Assembly: GCF_014200495.1 (NCBI RefSeq)
Contig: NZ_JACHBY010000010.1
Location: forward strand, 62,001-126,000
Origin: Mucilaginibacter geliditolerans
GTDB lineage: Bacteria > Bacteroidota > Bacteroidia > Sphingobacteriales > Sphingobacteriaceae
Direction of reading: 5' to 3'
DNA length: 64,000 nt
The position numbers were made by a program, and so were the translations under genes. Of this stretch, positions 8,491-16,958 are shown in pieces; within the stretch, counting starts at the first letter, position 1; every line of letters begins with the position of its first letter. A model generated the notes under the pieces. The model ran no database searches and was not told where the DNA came from. It saw only the letters and a list, made by a program, of their open reading frames with translations.

Positions 8491-10266
8491 ATGACACACA
8501 AAGAAAAGTTGAGTGCTATACGCCAGCAGATGAAAGCTAATGGTGTAGCAGCATATATCATCCCCTCGTCTGATCCGCATATCAGCGAATACCTGCCCGA
8601 TTTTTATAAATGCCTGTACTTTGCGTCAGGTTTTACAGGGTCAGCCGGAACATTGGTGATCACCCAGGATTTTGCAGGCTTATGGACCGACTTCCGCTAC
8701 TTTGTACAAGCGAACGAACAGCTTGAAAACAGCGGTTATGAACTGGTAAAACTAAAAATACAACACGCTCCTGAATACATACAATGGTTGCACGATGTGC
8801 TGGATGACCATGCCGTTGTAGCTTTTAATGATAAGCTGTTATCCGTTTTATTAGGCGAACTGCTGGAAAAACAACTCGCCGATAAACAGATCGTATTTAA
8901 AAGCTTCGACTTTTTAGATTCAGTTTGGGCCGATAGACCGGCGTTGCCAACTGCTCCCGCTTTTTTGATAGATGAAAAATATACAGGCCAATCTACAACT
9001 GATAAGTTATCCGCATTAAGGCAATCATTAAACACATCAAAAGCAAGTCATCATTTCATATCCTCATTGGATGATATTGCCTGGTTATTTAACATCCGTG
9101 GTAAGGATGTGAGCTATAACCCGGTAGTTTTAAGTTTCGCGCTCATCAGTGCTGAAAATGCCTCTTTGTTTATTGATTCGGCTAAATTATCAACAGAAGA
9201 TAAAGACACGCTTCATAAAGCCGGCGTGCAAATTTTGCCTTATGATGATATTGCAACATCCTTAGCCGCATTGCCTGCCGATAGCAGCGTATTGATAGAC
9301 CCAAAACGAAACTGCTTTGGCTTGTATAAACAAATACCTGCATCGGCAACTATTATACAAGAGCTTAACCCGACTACGCTTTTCAAAGCCCTGAAAAACG
9401 AAACCGAGGTGGAGAACGTGCGCACTGCCATGGTAAAAGACGGTGTTGCCATGACCCGCTTTTTTAAATGGGTTGAAGAAAACATAGGCAAAATAAAGAT
9501 CACCGAGCTTTCAGCTGCCGAAAAACTGCAGGGCTTCAGGGCCGAGCAGGATGGCTTTGCAGGTATAAGTTTCAACACTATTGGCGGGTACAAGGGCCAT
9601 GGTGCATTGCCCCACTACTCAGCAACACCTGAAAGCGACAGCGAAGTATTAGCCGAAGGATTATTTTTGGTTGATTCGGGCGGACAGTACTTTTATGGCA
9701 CTACCGATATTACCCGCATGATACCCATGGGCAATAATACTGAGGAAGAAAAAACCGATTACACACTGGTGTTGAAGGCGATGATTGAGGGCTCAAAAAC
9801 CTTATACCCTAAAGGCACCTGTGGTTACCAGATAGATGCTATTTGTCGCCGCCCATTATGGGACCACGCCATTAATTATGGACATGGTACAGGTCATGGC
9901 ATTGGTTTTTATTTAAATGTGCATGAAGGTCCACAGGTATTTAACCCAACCAACGTTGCCATACCTGTTGAGCTGGGTATGATCACCTCCATTGAACCGG
10001 GCATATACCGCCCCGGCAAACATGGCGTGCGTATTGAAAACCTGGTGCTCACCATTAAACACAGCACCAATGAGTTTAACGAGTTCTACGCCTTTGAAAC
10101 ACTTACCCTGGCATTGATAGATACATCATTGATCCAAAAAGACCTGCTGGAAAAAAGCCACATCAACTGGCTCAATAATTACCACCAGCTGGTGTATGAA
10201 AAACTGAGCCCGCATTTATCTGCTGATGAGCAGGCGTGGCTTAAGGAGAAAGCGAAAGCGATTTAA
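8491..10266 (+). CDS. Xaa-Pro aminopeptidase (M24B, long three-domain form)
   Basis: The enzyme removes N-terminal residues that precede proline. Its 591 residues equal the eukaryote-like aminopeptidase P1 architecture: two creatinase N-like domains (SDPHISEYLPDFYKCLYFAS, then the HHFISSLDDIAWLFNIRG segment near 190) and a C-terminal pita-bread domain from about 310. The metal ligands are all in place: LVDSGGQYFYGTTDITR (two Asp), GHGTGHGIGF (His near 465-474), SIEPGIY (Glu near 500) and GVRIENL (Glu near 515). The tail HLSADEQAWLKEK is also typical. It is likely cytoplasmic, as there is no signal peptide. The gene stands alone between a promoter-like site and a strong terminator. Confidence 0.93.
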   Translation: MTHKEKLSAIRQQMKANGVAAYIIPSSDPHISEYLPDFYKCLYFASGFTGSAGTLVITQDFAGLWTDFRYFVQANEQLENSGYELVKLKIQHAPEYIQWLHDVLDDHAVVAFNDKLLSVLLGELLEKQLADKQIVFKSFDFLDSVWADRPALPTAPAFLIDEKYTGQSTTDKLSALRQSLNTSKASHHFISSLDDIAWLFNIRGKDVSYNPVVLSFALISAENASLFIDSAKLSTEDKDTLHKAGVQILPYDDIATSLAALPADSSVLIDPKRNCFGLYKQIPASATIIQELNPTTLFKALKNETEVENVRTAMVKDGVAMTRFFKWVEENIGKIKITELSAAEKLQGFRAEQDGFAGISFNTIGGYKGHGALPHYSATPESDSEVLAEGLFLVDSGGQYFYGTTDITRMIPMGNNTEEEKTDYTLVLKAMIEGSKTLYPKGTCGYQIDAICRRPLWDHAINYGHGTGHGIGFYLNVHEGPQVFNPTNVAIPVELGMITSIEPGIYRPGKHGVRIENLVLTIKHSTNEFNEFYAFETLTLALIDTSLIQKDLLEKSHINWLNNYHQLVYEKLSPHLSADEQAWLKEKAKAI

Positions 10267-10304
10267 ACAAAAACGCACCCGCTATAAACGGGTGCGTTTT
10301 TGTT
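10266..10304. terminator. Strong bidirectional terminator
   Basis: A perfect 16 bp stem (10266-10281 with 10289-10304) carries A-rich and T-rich flanks on both sides. It can therefore end the aminopeptidase transcript rightward and the 10368-11312 gene leftward. Confidence 0.9.
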
Positions 10305-10367
10305 TGATGTCCGAATCCAGATTCTTAAAATAGGATTGGTTAGGTTGTTCGTAACAGATTTATGCTA

Positions 10368-11312
10368 TTATAACTTACTCATTGTTTTATATAAATCCTT
10401 CAGATCGCCTGATTTTAAATTAAAAGACAAGGAAGTATGCCTTGAATAAATTGTTTCCCCTGTACCCGAATTGATAACACATACGATTTTGCTTGAGCTG
10501 TCCTTGATAAACAACAGGTAATATATAGGCTTATTTTCATTCAGGATCAGCGAATCCAGCCCCTTTTTCGTAACGACTTTGTATGGTGCATGATAATCTG
10601 CCAACACATTACTGGCGTCGTATGTTCCAGTGTCATTTCCAACAAAAGTATTGTATTTAATAAAGTTAAAATCAGGCAGGTATAGCGTACTATTCGCTAA
10701 TTCGGGTAGCTGTTCTTTATTGGTAATATCATCGTAAGCCTTAATCTTTTTGCCAGCACAAAGCAATATGGTTAATTGTTGCATATAGTTTTTTAGCATA
10801 CCTGGGCTCCAATTATACAGTGCTCCCCCGCCATCGAAGTCCATGTCGTTAAAAAAATCTCTGATCTTAGAAAAGCTTCTTGAAATGAAAGCTTCCGGGG
10901 ATACGGAAAGGGCTATGCAGGCTATTGGGTCTTCATCGCTTTGTTTAAGCGCACGGTCTTTTTTGAAGAATTTATCTTTACAGGTCCAAAAACAGAGATA
11001 ATAATAGATGTTGGTAGTATTATTTTCTGTTACATACGTAGCTTCCAAACTTAAAAAACTGTCTCCCGGGCTAATATTTACATCAGGATCATTACCCGAA
11101 AGTAAGCGTATATTTTTTGTCAGTGTCCAATTTTCTTGAAGCGCACTCAGATAACGGTTGGCATCTGGGAAATTAACGTTTTTAACCATCACATAGGTGG
11201 TGCCGTTTCTTATATTATCAAGTTTCCGGGCATCCACGATAGTAATCTGGGCATTGGCATTCAGGACAAGAAAAGCCCATAAAAGAGTGATGAGTGTAAG
11301 CTTTATGTTCAT
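10368..11312 (-). CDS. Exported protein of unknown function, 314 aa
   Basis: A clear Sec signal peptide (MNIKLTLITLLWAFLVLNANAQ, written in full it is 22 residues so only its ends matter: Met-Asn-Ile at the start, Asn-Ala-Gln at the cleavage site) precedes a soluble mixed alpha/beta body. Visible features are FWTCKDKFF with a Cys near 120, a GGGALYNWSPGMLKNYMQQL segment, and a beta-rich C-terminus with YYLLFIKDSSSKIVCVIN. No known domain is recognised. It converges with the aminopeptidase gene on a shared terminator. Likely periplasmic. Confidence 0.7.
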   Translation of the reverse strand: MNIKLTLITLLWAFLVLNANAQITIVDARKLDNIRNGTTYVMVKNVNFPDANRYLSALQENWTLTKNIRLLSGNDPDVNISPGDSFLSLEATYVTENNTTNIYYYLCFWTCKDKFFKKDRALKQSDEDPIACIALSVSPEAFISRSFSKIRDFFNDMDFDGGGALYNWSPGMLKNYMQQLTILLCAGKKIKAYDDITNKEQLPELANSTLYLPDFNFIKYNTFVGNDTGTYDASNVLADYHAPYKVVTKKGLDSLILNENKPIYYLLFIKDSSSKIVCVINSGTGETIYSRHTSLSFNLKSGDLKDLYKTMSKL

Positions 11313-11371
11313 GACAAGGTTGAAATTCCAAATTTAATATTTTTAACGGTATTTCTTAAAAGGTTTCCATT

Positions 11372-11430
11372 GCTCCCGCTGTTCGAAGTTTCCAAATCGA
11401 ACCCCAATACGCGTAGTCTCCGACTACAGC
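11372..11430 (+). repeat. Dispersed ~58 bp repeat, copy 1
   Basis: It begins CCCGCTGTTCGAAGTTTCC and ends in the hairpin GTAGTC-TCC-GACTAC (11413-11427). Related copies lie at 14575-14631, 19261-19320 and 20461-20516, with a partial at 19321-19341, all in the same orientation. Confidence 0.8.
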
Positions 11431-11543
11431 AAAATAATTCTCTCATTTCCTCCACATTTTGTTGACTTTTGATTGTTTTTTATGTAATATTGATATTACA
11501 ATCGTTCGTAAAGTCGTTATTTATTATACCAATTATAGATCTT

Positions 11544-11990
11544 ATGAAAACGCTCGATAAAATTCATGAATGGGGTGACAGTCATTACCCAAAATGGTTA
11601 GATTTTGTAAGGATCGCCCTCGGATTAGTCCTCATATGGAAAGGGATTGAGTTTATATTTAATCTCAATGTACTCGCAGATTTCCTGAACGAAACCGGGT
11701 TGACGGATGAAATAGGCACGTCAGTATTTTTAACTTTATTAACATACCTCATCATCGCTTTGCACCTTGCAGGCGGCATTTGTATTGCCCTGGGTATACG
11801 TACCCGTTTATTTTGCCTGCTTAATTTGCCGATACTGTTTGGCGCTGTATTCCTGGTTAATTTCCGGGAAAACATATTCAAACCTTATTCCGAATTCTGG
11901 CTGTCGCTGTTCGTCCTGCTGGGGGTTATCTGCTTTTTTGTGGAAGGCAACGGTTATTTGGCCATTGAACGTGGAAGAGATGGAATGTAG
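11544..11990 (+). CDS. DoxX family membrane protein
   Basis: The ATG at 11544 is preferred over one 75 bases upstream, because the protein then begins MKTLDKIHEWGDSHYPKW and the extra residues would add a hydrophobic stretch not expected in the family. Four transmembrane helices follow: FVRIALGLVLIWKGIEFIF, then one near 62-80 (VFLTLLTYLIIALHLAGG), one near 88-105 and one near 120-140. The ARIALG-LIWKG start and the HLAGGI-LGIRTR segment fit the DoxX/DoxD-like family (PF07681 or its relatives), quinone-linked or oxidative-stress membrane proteins of poorly defined function. Length 148 aa is standard. Confidence 0.75.
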   Translation: MKTLDKIHEWGDSHYPKWLDFVRIALGLVLIWKGIEFIFNLNVLADFLNETGLTDEIGTSVFLTLLTYLIIALHLAGGICIALGIRTRLFCLLNLPILFGAVFLVNFRENIFKPYSEFWLSLFVLLGVICFFVEGNGYLAIERGRDGM

Positions 11991-12014
11991 TTGTGATAGT
12001 GAACGATAAATTAA

Positions 12015-12108
12015 CTAATTTGAAGATTTGAGAATGTGCTAATTTGAAGATGATTTTAAATACACAAGTTGATTTTCAAATTTTCAAATCACCAAATTTT
12101 CAAATCAC
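12015..12108. repeat. AT-rich simple repeats upstream of efp
   Basis: CAAATTTTCAAATCAC occurs twice in perfect tandem (12077-12092, 12093-12108) and CTAATTTGAAGAT twice as direct copies (12015-12027, 12039-12051). The two sets are roughly inverted relative to each other, so the region could fold back. No gene is seen. Confidence 0.75.
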
Positions 12109-12167
12109 TCCATCACTAATTCACTCAATCACTAAATATTAAAAGCCATAATACTTAAAAAAGCATT

Positions 12168-12175
12168 TATCTTTG
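12168..12175 (+). promoter_or_regulatory. -7 promoter element of efp
   Basis: TATCTTTG matches the Bacteroidota TAnnTTTG box, 28 bases before the efp ATG. No clear TTG is found at -33. Confidence 0.5.
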
Positions 12176-12203
12176 CCAGCAAAATTTACGAATCATATAA
12201 TTC

Positions 12204-12764
12204 ATGGCAAAGGCATCTGAAATTAAAGTAGGAAATATTTTACGCTTCAACGGCGAATTGGTAACTGTTATAGAAGTGCTGCACCGCACACCGGGTAAAG
12301 GCGGCGCGTTCTATTTAGATAAATTCCGTAACATTAAAACCGGAAGAATTGTGGAGGCGCGTTTAGCAACCGACGAGCAGGTTGAAATTTGCCGTGTAGA
12401 AACCAATGATTACCAATACCTGTATGAAGAAGGCGACCATCTGGTGATAATGGATAATACCACATATGATCAGTTTAATATCCCAAAAGCATTGTTCGGC
12501 CCATCAGCAAAATTCCTGAAAGAAGGCATGAACGTGATCGTATCTTTTGAGAGTGAAGAACCGATTATGGCGCAGGCACCCAACTTTGTGGAGTTGGAAA
12601 TAACTTATGCCGAGCATGCAGTTAAAGGTGATACCTCTTCGGGCGCGCTAAAAACCGCGACGACCGAAAATGGTATTGAAATAAAAGTACCCCTGTTTGT
12701 AAACCAGGGCGATAAAATAAAAGTTGATACCCGCACCGGCGAATATGTTGAGCGTGTAAAGTAA
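12204..12764 (+). CDS. efp: Translation elongation factor P
   Basis: EF-P binds between the P and E sites of the ribosome and relieves stalling on polyproline. The 186 residues show all three domains. The KOW-like N-domain contains HRTPGKGGAFYLDKFRN, with Lys32 at the tip of the loop that is modified in other bacteria. The OB domain contains YQYLYEEGDHLVIMDNTTYD. The C-terminal OB domain has the family signature ENGIEIKVPLFVNQGDKIKV followed by DTRTGEYVERVK. The gene is monocistronic, with a -7 box in front and a terminator 20 bases behind. I cannot tell which Lys32 modification pathway applies; no EpmA- or YmfI-like gene is in view. Confidence 0.97.
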   Translation: MAKASEIKVGNILRFNGELVTVIEVLHRTPGKGGAFYLDKFRNIKTGRIVEARLATDEQVEICRVETNDYQYLYEEGDHLVIMDNTTYDQFNIPKALFGPSAKFLKEGMNVIVSFESEEPIMAQAPNFVELEITYAEHAVKGDTSSGALKTATTENGIEIKVPLFVNQGDKIKVDTRTGEYVERVK

Positions 12765-12784
12765 ATAATTGATATAAAAAATAC

Positions 12785-12819
12785 TTAGCGGCTTTCAGCA
12801 ATGTGAGCCGCTTTTTTTG
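12785..12819 (+). terminator. Intrinsic terminator of efp (identical twin at 13984)
   Basis: The hairpin AGCGGCT-loop-AGCCGCT is followed by seven T. The whole 35 bases recur without change at 13984-14018. Confidence 0.9.
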
Positions 12820-12908
12820 CATAATGATTAAAGCATACGTGATGCGCGAGCGGATGAATTATATTTATTATTTTGCGATCACATTTCCACATTTACCGAA
12901 TAAAATCT

Positions 12909-13910
12909 ATGAAAAAAAACCTAATCCTTTTTGCGCTTATAGTTTTAGCGTTCTCTTGTAAAAAATCTAGTAGTCCGGTTACTTCTGTCATTAATGATTC
13001 TGTTAGCGATATTTCGGTAGCTTCAATAAAGTCAACTAATAATTCCGGATCCCAGGGCGATCCTGCATATAATTTGCTGGGTTATGGTTATGATATTACC
13101 GGGAAATATGCTGATACAAGTTCGGTACGTGGCCTGGCGATTGATGTAAAGGCCTATGACATTAATAACCCAGGCAGAGTGGTTCCTGATTTATCGACCA
13201 CAGCTACAACCCTGACATTAAATGCAGAAAATGCTGATAACCTGGCATTGCAGTTGTCATCAAAAACAGATGAAACAAGCGGACTTAAAATGTTCAAAGG
13301 AACTATTACTACCCCATTTGGCGGTCAGGATGCTTTATCTTCAAAATATGTTTATGGTGTCTTTTCAGTGATTATACAACAAAAGAGAGTGAAGATGATG
13401 TCCAACTATGATCTATTAAAAAATTACTTAACTCCCTCCTTTGCCAATGATATAAAAGTGTTGAGCGCGGCAGATCTGGTTAAAAAATATGGCACACATG
13501 TACTTTCAGATATTGTGCTCGGCGCAAAATTGAATGCTTATTACCAGGCTGAAAGCACTTCAGGCAACAGGCTAAGTGCTGAATCAAATGGACTGACTTA
13601 TGCGATAAGTAAGGTTTTTGGTTTATCAACCGGCGCGCTTGATCCCATAAACAAGAGCGAACTGGCAAGTATTACGTCACCAAAAATTGTTTATGAAGCT
13701 GTAGGAGCCGACCAATCGAAATTAATCCTGAATACCACAACCAACCCTGTTAGCGTTGATATCACCAGCTGGCACTTAAGCTCAACCAGGGCCGGCGCTG
13801 TTTTTATTGATATATCACAAAAAGGATTGATGCCGATATACGAGCTTATAACCGATCAGGCTAAAAAGGCTGAGGTGAAAGCTTATATTACTACCTATTT
13901 AAATAATTAG
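12909..13910 (+). CDS. MACPF-domain (perforin-like) lipoprotein
   Basis: The ATG at 12909 gives MKKNLILFALIVLAFSCKK, a lipoprotein signal with lipobox AFSC (Cys17); the upstream ATG at 12873 would bury it. The diagnostic stretch is VKKYGTHVLSDIVLGAKL, with Tyr194-Gly-Thr-His197. This is the membrane-attack-complex/perforin signature Y/W-G-T/S-H-x-x6-G (PF01823). Around it are the SVIIQQKRVKMMSNYDLLKN helix and an LGAKLNAYYQAES strand expected of the fold. Known Bacteroidota members include secreted antimicrobial proteins (BSAP type) that kill related strains. The total of 333 aa is short for a two-domain BSAP, so this is a MACPF core with a small C-terminal part. Pore formation and target are inference. 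Confidence 0.78.
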   Translation: MKKNLILFALIVLAFSCKKSSSPVTSVINDSVSDISVASIKSTNNSGSQGDPAYNLLGYGYDITGKYADTSSVRGLAIDVKAYDINNPGRVVPDLSTTATTLTLNAENADNLALQLSSKTDETSGLKMFKGTITTPFGGQDALSSKYVYGVFSVIIQQKRVKMMSNYDLLKNYLTPSFANDIKVLSAADLVKKYGTHVLSDIVLGAKLNAYYQAESTSGNRLSAESNGLTYAISKVFGLSTGALDPINKSELASITSPKIVYEAVGADQSKLILNTTTNPVSVDITSWHLSSTRAGAVFIDISQKGLMPIYELITDQAKKAEVKAYITTYLNN

Positions 13911-13983
13911 CGCCCTAAGCTGGAGCACGCACGGCGCGTGTGCCTGATAAATTTTATAAATATATTCGCCCGGTATCCGAGGG

Positions 13984-14018
13984 TTAGCGGCTTTCAGCAA
14001 TGTGAGCCGCTTTTTTTG
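13984..14018 (+). terminator. Intrinsic terminator after the MACPF gene
   Basis: Identical over 35 bases to the efp terminator at 12785-12819, with the same stem and T-run. It lies 74 bases after the MACPF stop codon. Confidence 0.88.
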
Positions 14019-14103
14019 TGGGTTTCGGGTTAAGCACACTTGGTTGGTCTCTCTATGGTTTTATACAAATCATGTGAATAAACATCCTATCTTAGTGTTA
14101 TCA

Positions 14104-14574
14104 ATGAAACGCTATCTCCATCTACTCTTAGCCATCTGTCTCATCAGTATGAGTAGAACCTCTGATGCTCAACAACATTCATTTAGTAGTTATAAAGTCC
14201 CGTTGTATAAAGGGCATCCAGCAAAGCTAAAGCTGAAAGGTAACGCACTGGCAGAGCAATATCGAACAGCAATACGAACCACATATTATTCAACAAAAGA
14301 ACAAGTAGAGTACCATGGATCAACCGGCCTGAACTTTGGAGGCCATTATTGCTTTGTATACTGGGGGTGCGGATCAGATTGCCAGTACGCTGTTGTTGTC
14401 GATTTAAAAACAGGAATCGTATATCAAGGTACAGACGCTGAGCGGGGATATAAGTTCCAGCCCGACAGCAGGCTAATTATTGTAAACCCTGATCCGGAAG
14501 CTACCACCAAAACGTACAAAGAAGAATTTTGGCTATGGAATGAAGCTGAGAAGAAGTTTACTAAGCTTCCTTAA
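14104..14574 (+). CDS. Small exported protein with a WGCG-x2-CQ motif
   Basis: The ATG at 14104 is chosen because it starts a clean signal peptide (MKRYLHLLLAICLISMS, cleavage near Ala-Gln at 22-23); the longer frame from 14002 has no signal and overlaps the terminator. The mature part has GLNFGGHYCFVYWGCGSDC followed by QYAVVVDLKTGIVYQG. I have seen the same N-F-A/G-G-H-Y ... W-G-C-G-x2-C pattern in uncharacterised exported proteins of Gram-negative bacteria. The two Cys residues are six or fewer residues apart and could form a disulfide. No function is known. The 156-aa product ends immediately before a dispersed repeat. Confidence 0.7.
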   Translation: MKRYLHLLLAICLISMSRTSDAQQHSFSSYKVPLYKGHPAKLKLKGNALAEQYRTAIRTTYYSTKEQVEYHGSTGLNFGGHYCFVYWGCGSDCQYAVVVDLKTGIVYQGTDAERGYKFQPDSRLIIVNPDPEATTKTYKEEFWLWNEAEKKFTKLP

Positions 14575-14631
14575 TCCGCTGTTCGAAGTTTTTAAATCGG
14601 ACCAATATGTAAGTAGTATCCTACTACTCCG
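14575..14631 (+). repeat. Dispersed ~58 bp repeat, copy 2
   Basis: Starts directly after the stop codon of the preceding gene. Its hairpin is GTAGTA-TCC-TACTAC (14613-14627), in which both sides of the closing pair differ from copy 1, so pairing is kept. Confidence 0.8.
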
Positions 14632-14825
14632 TGATTTAAGCAACTGCCTAATACTTATATATAATTCAGTCATATATTTATCCAAATTAAGGCTTATATT
14701 CAATTTTGGATTCGATGAAAGATAACCTGATGATATCTAATTTTAACATGATTATTAAGAAAAATATCTTATTATAATTGCTGCTATAGTATTAATTTAA
14801 CCTAACCAATTAACGGAATAGCTAT

Positions 14826-16772
14826 ATGACAAAACCTTCACCTATAAGCAAACTGCATCTTTATATATTTAGGGGTATTATATATGGCATACTGACTTTT
14901 GTATCAACTTCCTCCTGCTTCGCCCAAACTGACCATATCAAAGTATTTTTTGAGAAACTTAGTACGGCTAAGCATGATACGGACAGGGTAAATATCTATT
15001 ATTCCATTTCCAGGCTATATTGGAACAAAAATGCCGACAGCGCACTGTTAATGGCGGATAAATCCCTTGAACTTGCAAAAAAAATTCATTTTGAAAAAGG
15101 TATTGCGCTAGCGTATCTCGCAAAGGGAGTAGCCCTCGGATACAAAGGAAATTGGCCGGAGTCTCTTGACTGTCACTTACAATGTCTGCGCATCAGTGAA
15201 AAACTGGGTATGGAGGGATTAACCGGAAACGAATATAATAATATAGCCGGCATGTACACCTCTTTGGAGGATTATACAAAAGCACTTTATTACAACCGGC
15301 TCGCTTATAAAATAGCCCTGAAACAGCATGATCCTACAGGATTTGCGCCCTATGCCCCACTGGTAAACATAGGGGAAATATTTAAGTACGAAGGCCAGCC
15401 GGATTCTGCTATCGCCTATAATTACCGGGCACTAATTATAGCAAAAAGAGCAAAAGATCCCACCAGCATTGCTACTGCATTATATAATATCGGCGAAAAT
15501 TACATTACCAAAAAAAACTACCGTCAAGCGCAGATCTACTTTTATGAAGCCGTTAATATTGCACAAAAGGCAGGCGATGATGAAGATGTTGCTTACTGCC
15601 ATACCGGCCTGGCACTTACCAACTATCATATGGGCAAATACAATTTCAGTATGCTATATGCACAAAAAGGTCTTGAAGAAAGCAGAAAATCTGGTATTGT
15701 TGAACTCATTAAAACAGCTTATCATGTATTATACTTAACCCATCAAAAAATGGGTAATTATCAGCAGGCACTCTATTACCGGGATCTTGAAGTTGAATTA
15801 AACGATAGTTTGAATACTGTAGAAAAACAAATAGCCATCAGGAATATACAGTCGACCTATGAACTGGATAAAAAGCAAAGGCAAATTGACTTGTTGAATA
15901 AGGATAAACTTATAAGTCAAAAAGAACTGGAAAAAATAAAATTAAAGCGAAATATTTTAATGGCGGGGGCCTTGCTTTTGATATTACTCGCTTTCATTCT
16001 TTTCAGAAACTACACACAAAAAAGGAGACTTAGTGAGCAATTGGCCTTACAAAATAAGAACATATCGGAACAGAACGAACGCCTGGAAGAACTGGTACTG
16101 GTTAAGGATCGGCTATTTTCCATTATAGGGCACGATCTGCGGGGGCCCATCCACGCGCTCTATCAAATGATAAATGTATTAAAGGAAGAAGATTTATCTA
16201 AAGAAGAAAGTGAATTTTGGATTGAGAAAGCAGGCGAATATCTGACAATAACCTCACATTTACTTGAAAACCTGCTGTATTGGGCGAAAAGCCAGATGGA
16301 TGGTATCTACACTAACCCGGCCAACTTTGATGTGCAAAAGGTAATTGAACAAAACATAATGCTGATAAAAGCACGGGCTGTCGAAAAGAAGGTGACGGTA
16401 ACCGCTATGAATATAATCGCACCTGAAATTGTTTATGGGGATGAAACAATGATTGATATCGTGGTCAGGAATTTGGTGGAGAATGCCGTAAAATTCTCAA
16501 AAGCTGGTGGTGTTGTTACGATAGGCGCTGAAAAAAAAGAATCATTAACACTGATAACTGTAAAAGATAACGGGAAAGGCATTCCTGAGGAAGCACAGGC
16601 AAAAATATTTGACAAACTTTCATCCTACACAACCTTTGGTACAGCCAGCGAAAAAGGAAGCGGACTTGGCCTTTTATTGTGCAAGGAACTCGTAGAAAAA
16701 AATAACGGTACTTTATGGTTTGAAAGTAAGACAGGTATAGGAAGCTCTTTCCATTTTACCATACCATCATAA
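14826..16772 (+). CDS. TPR-containing sensor histidine kinase
   Basis: After a signal/anchor (FRGIIYGILTFVSTSSCFAQ) residues ~55-340 are tetratricopeptide repeats (for example GNEYNNIAGMYTSLEDYTKA, then IATALYNIGENYITKKNYRQ, then VAYCHTGLALTNYHMGKYN). One transmembrane helix sits at about 378-396, then a coiled coil. The kinase core follows: H-box DRLFSIIGHDLRGPIHAL (phospho-acceptor His436), N-box VVRNLVENAVKFS, G1 DNGKGIPEEA, F-box near FDKLSSYTTFG and G2 GSGLGLLLCKELVEKNNG. The sensor region is periplasmic, the kinase cytoplasmic. No response regulator gene is adjacent, so its partner is elsewhere. Complete and intact. Confidence 0.92.
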   Translation: MTKPSPISKLHLYIFRGIIYGILTFVSTSSCFAQTDHIKVFFEKLSTAKHDTDRVNIYYSISRLYWNKNADSALLMADKSLELAKKIHFEKGIALAYLAKGVALGYKGNWPESLDCHLQCLRISEKLGMEGLTGNEYNNIAGMYTSLEDYTKALYYNRLAYKIALKQHDPTGFAPYAPLVNIGEIFKYEGQPDSAIAYNYRALIIAKRAKDPTSIATALYNIGENYITKKNYRQAQIYFYEAVNIAQKAGDDEDVAYCHTGLALTNYHMGKYNFSMLYAQKGLEESRKSGIVELIKTAYHVLYLTHQKMGNYQQALYYRDLEVELNDSLNTVEKQIAIRNIQSTYELDKKQRQIDLLNKDKLISQKELEKIKLKRNILMAGALLLILLAFILFRNYTQKRRLSEQLALQNKNISEQNERLEELVLVKDRLFSIIGHDLRGPIHALYQMINVLKEEDLSKEESEFWIEKAGEYLTITSHLLENLLYWAKSQMDGIYTNPANFDVQKVIEQNIMLIKARAVEKKVTVTAMNIIAPEIVYGDETMIDIVVRNLVENAVKFSKAGGVVTIGAEKKESLTLITVKDNGKGIPEEAQAKIFDKLSSYTTFGTASEKGSGLGLLLCKELVEKNNGTLWFESKTGIGSSFHFTIPS

Positions 16773-16958
16773 TAGAATTGCTGTTTTAGGCTCCTATCAT
16801 TGGCTCCCATTGGGTGGAATTCGAACCACTTTATAGAAGATTTAAGAATTATAGCTGAATTTATTGTTTAAACGTTTATTCGTTTCAAATTAAATATGGT
16901 TCACAATATAAAGTCAGGAAACCTGAATTATTGGATTTTGGAAGAATTTTTATCAGCC

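Noticed and set aside
16795..16830. TGGCTCCCATTGGGTGGAATTCG-like sequence resembling a tRNA 3' end on the minus strand (split for length)
   Set aside because: The T-stem pairs only with an eight-base loop, and no anticodon or D-arm is visible. Too weak to call.
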